A DNA stretch of 64,000 nt. It comes from Shewanella sediminis HAW-EB3 (GTDB taxonomy: Bacteria > Pseudomonadota > Gammaproteobacteria > Enterobacterales > Shewanellaceae). Of the stretch, positions 62,993 through 64,000 are shown in pieces (positions within the stretch are counted from its first letter, which is position 1; the number at the start of each line of letters is the position of its first letter). Below the pieces are notes generated by a model, which searched no databases, was not told the DNA's origin, and was given only the letters and a program-made list of their open reading frames with translations. The stretch is taken from positions 744,001 through 808,000 of the forward strand of contig NC_009831.1 of assembly GCF_000018025.1 (NCBI RefSeq), in the 5' to 3' direction. The translations under genes and the position numbers were made by a program.

Positions 62993-64000
62993 ATGAAATA
63001 TAAATTGGTTATCTTGATTCAAATGGTATTCATGGTTGGCTTGGTGGCTTGGTGGCTTGGTGGCTTGGTGGCCTGTGGTGGAAGTGAGAGTTCGCAGCAA
63101 GAGGCTGAAACTGATACACCGGCGGGGACAGTAATCACGGCGGTGACTGGGGTGAGCCTTTCATTAAATGATTCAACAATTGAGCTTGGTTCGACCCTGT
63201 CGTTAACGGCGAGTGTGTTGCCTAGCGATGCGTCAAATCAAGCTGTTACTTGGGAGTCCAGTGACAGCAATGTCGCTGGTGTTGATGTCAAGGGGGGGTT
63301 ACGGCCCATACTGCCGGTAGCGCTAAGATCACTGTGACTACGGCGGATGGCTCACTTATCGATATAGCCAAAATAACCGTTGTTGCCTCGTCTACCGGAC
63401 CTGCAATGGCCTACACCATTGAGCAATCTTTGAGTCAGGTTGCGCAAGAAACCACGATAGCCTATGACGGCCTGGCCTTTATCACTGGTAATCAATGTTC
63501 AGATTCGTTTTTGCCTCCGGGAAAGGTTGCGGACTTCTTCGGTTTTCATCACTTAAGAGATAATACGGCCAATGGCATGGGCCACAATACCGATTTTGTC
63601 ACCAAAAGCGCTAACAATGTGTTGTATATTCTTGATGAAGTCCAGAAGGCTGAAATTTTGTCTTTGTCACTGATCCAGGGTTCTTTGATTGATCAATTTG
63701 CTTTAGAACGATTGCCATTGATGAACGCAATGCGTCAGGGGCTCGACGGTTCAGTTGCCCTAGATGAAGATGCCGTGGTTGCCTATGGAGTACAGCTTCA
63801 GCAAGATGATGCGGTTATCAGCATACAAAGATCCAAGTTATTTGGGATGATTATACGGTCACTCACAGAGCAGCAAACGGCCTATTTAGACGCTATGGTC
63901 AGAGATGGTTTTGAACTTTGGCCATCGCTTGAAGACCAAATTGATAAAACCACTATGAGTCACAATCAACATGTATTGGTGATGACATTTGTCAGTGAAA
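62993..64000 (+). CDS. BIG_2-domain lipoprotein, frame broken at a poly-G tract, runs off the window
   Basis: Starts MKYKLVILIQMVFMVGLVAW at 62993 with GGAGAG upstream. The lipobox GGLVACGG gives a lipoprotein. A bacterial Ig-like (BIG_2) domain follows (VTGVSLSLNDSTIELGSTLS, LPSDASNQAVTWESSD, NVAGVD). At 63292-63298 a run of seven G puts translation into a frame that stops at 63337. With eight G (or five) the frame continues as GVTAHTAGSAKITVTTADG and stays open to the window end. An octanucleotide repeat lies in the signal-peptide region (63038-63069). So this is either a phase-variable surface lipoprotein now in the off state or a pseudogene. Confidence 0.8.
63038..63069. repeat. octanucleotide repeat (GGCTTGGT)4 inside a coding region
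   Basis: Four perfect GGCTTGGT units plus GGC, encoding part of the signal peptide and lipobox of the lipoprotein at 62993. Eight is not a multiple of three, so each gain or loss shifts the frame. Confidence 0.95.
63292..63298. repeat. poly-G tract (G7) breaking the lipoprotein frame
   Basis: Seven G after GATGTCAA. One more G restores the long downstream frame and the D-x-x-G-x-V-T pattern of BIG_2 domains. Confidence 0.85.

Overview
The window looks like chromosomal DNA of a marine gammaproteobacterium, most likely Shewanella. The basis is family recognition, not a database search: RapA of 968 residues, RraB, GroES/GroEL with a Gly-Met tail, two Qnr-type pentapeptide proteins close to the QnrA type, several c-type haem proteins, and many short dispersed repeats. 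I saw no rRNA, tRNA or CRISPR array. Most of the window is ordinary chromosome with short accessory patches.

Layout. 0-4 kb: a zinc-uptake set (small Cys/His exported protein, His-rich outer-membrane protein, ZnuA-like binding protein, ZnuB-like permease) with no ATPase gene beside it. 4-8.7 kb: plsC, rraB, a response regulator/diguanylate cyclase pair and a crotonase. 8.7-15 kb: a DUF3530 gene with a tandemly repeated 3' end, rapA and a PIN-PhoH ATPase. 15-28 kb: a large hybrid histidine kinase, a zinc metalloprotease behind an eight-copy heptanucleotide repeat, and an RND efflux pump with its adaptor and a divergent LysR regulator. Three elements of about 265 bp with inverted ends (MITE-like) lie here; two border the pump gene and one supplies its last codons. 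28-34.5 kb: an HTH-cupin regulator whose 3' end is followed by two tandem alternative copies of itself, small exported proteins, a haem lipoprotein, and a MATE transporter followed by a qnr-like gene. 34.5-37 kb: groES-groEL behind a clear sigma-32 promoter.

37-44.5 kb is accessory: a large SMC/RloC-like ATPase gene split by an IS3-family element whose 3-bp target duplication allows exact reconstruction, a cold-shock/excalibur protein, a BCS1-like AAA ATPase and a second qnr. 44.5-48.6 kb: a haem protein and a Cache/solute-binding/HD-GYP receptor. 49-54.8 kb: a macrodomain-SirTM ADP-ribosylation pair with a small membrane protein, two related metallo-beta-lactamase-fold hydrolases, an SDR and a LysR regulator; degenerate direct repeats border this block. 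55-64 kb: an Omp85-like barrel with a partner, an alkylsulfatase, a haem-sensing histidine kinase, and at the right edge a lipoprotein gene carrying an in-gene octanucleotide repeat and a poly-G tract that currently breaks its frame.

Most worth following: the tandem alternative 3' ends at two unrelated genes, the SirTM/macrodomain operon inside a repeat-flanked block, the IS-interrupted ATPase, the lipoprotein with two slippage tracts, the MITE family that reshapes the pump gene, and two qnr genes in one window.
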